Shown one piece after another: positions 63,528 through 64,000 of a DNA stretch of 64,000 bases. The stretch spans positions 248,001-312,000 of the forward strand of contig BDIU01000047.1 in assembly GCA_002118135.1 (NCBI GenBank). Direction: 5' to 3'. Numbering within the stretch: position 1 is the stretch's first letter; the number at the start of each line of letters is the position of its first letter. The translations under genes and the position numbers were made by a program. Below the pieces are notes generated by a model, which was not told the DNA's origin, did no database searches, and was given only the letters and a program-made list of their open reading frames with translations. The stretch is from Trebouxia sp. TZW2008. Its lineage: Eukaryota > Chlorophyta > Trebouxiophyceae > Trebouxiales > Trebouxiaceae.

Positions 63528-64000
63528 CTGCATGTACAACCTGCAAGTTGGAACATTCAATGCAATAATAGCAGTGGAGCACACTGACAATGTACTGGCA
63601 TGTATGGACTACATGTTGGGACGAAGTGCAGGCAACACTACGGGGAATCATCACAATGCAACAGACTATACTGATCATGGATTGAGTCAAGATATTGCGT
63701 TGTTGGAGCATCACATGCAGCATTTTGTCCTACAGCAGACGCTGCTGGCCGCAAGATTGCTGGTGACAGCTGACTGATTGTTGCATCAGACCCTGACAGG
63801 CAAACAAAAGCTACAGTGATTGCGCAGCATACAGACACCCTACAAAAATATTCAGGACGCTGCAAGCACAATGCAGCCAGGACCCAATCACTACATGATG
63901 GCTGTAGTGGGACTTGCCAGTGAGGAAAGCTCTATGCAAGGGCACTTTCCTTGATCATCAATGCAGCTGTCCTTCAGAAAATGAGTGTACCTTGCAGTCT
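63528..64000. other. Upstream part of the TMEM214-like gene
   Basis: This stretch should contain introns and earlier exons of the TMEM214-like gene. A minus-strand open stretch after a GTCAG acceptor near 63795 looks coding, but it could not be phased to the main exon. Nothing else is supported. Confidence 0.35.

Overview
The window is nuclear DNA of an intron-rich eukaryote, most likely a green alga (Viridiplantae). It has split genes with GT/GC...TGCAG introns of about 50-600 bp, CAG/GCA-rich exons, no operons, and proteins whose closest recognisable families are plant-like: a GFS12/WDR81 BEACH protein, a plant-style SEC23, a homologue of Arabidopsis At2g30600, ECH2 with a peroxisomal tail, and a plant DUF2359/TMEM214 protein. 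The lineage below 'green alga' is inference. Gene models were built by hand: exons were joined only where splice sites, reading phase and family alignment agreed. Layout, left to right: unknown gene (-, runs off the left edge, starts 1522); double calponin-homology-like protein (+, 2418-7435); DNA primase small subunit (-, 10884-7614); FAMT-BACK-F5/8C protein (+, 11205-14862); a doubtful small gene (-, about 15775); KH protein copy 1 (+, about 16.2-20.0 kb); RRM protein (-, 23245-21360); KH protein copy 2 (+, 25053-29969); GFS12/WDR81-like kinase-BEACH-WD40 giant (-, about 50212-31716); ECH2 (+, 50729-51951); SEC23-like COPII coat (-, 60312-52428); a possible small gene starting MGNSAGK (-, 61537); TMEM214/DUF2359 protein (-, 62315 to beyond 63.5 kb). 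Most neighbours are divergent or convergent with short gaps (PRI1 and its left neighbour share a 178 bp convergent gap; PRI1 and its right neighbour a 320 bp divergent promoter). Thematically there are two RNA-binding KH paralogues flanking an RRM gene, and a membrane-traffic group (GFS12/WDR81, SEC23, TMEM214-like). Two features stand out. First, GC-AG introns are far commoner than the usual about 1%: 7 of 66 fully resolved introns, plus one in the BEACH gene. Two of them sit in KH copy 2 exactly where KH copy 1 has GT donors. Second, the two largest genes (GFS12/WDR81 and SEC23) carry at least nine local tandem-duplication arrays, of which eight include an exon piece with its splice site, leaving in-frame spare exons and decayed pseudo-exons inside introns. 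One further partial copy of a terminal exon lies just past the GFS12/WDR81 stop codon.
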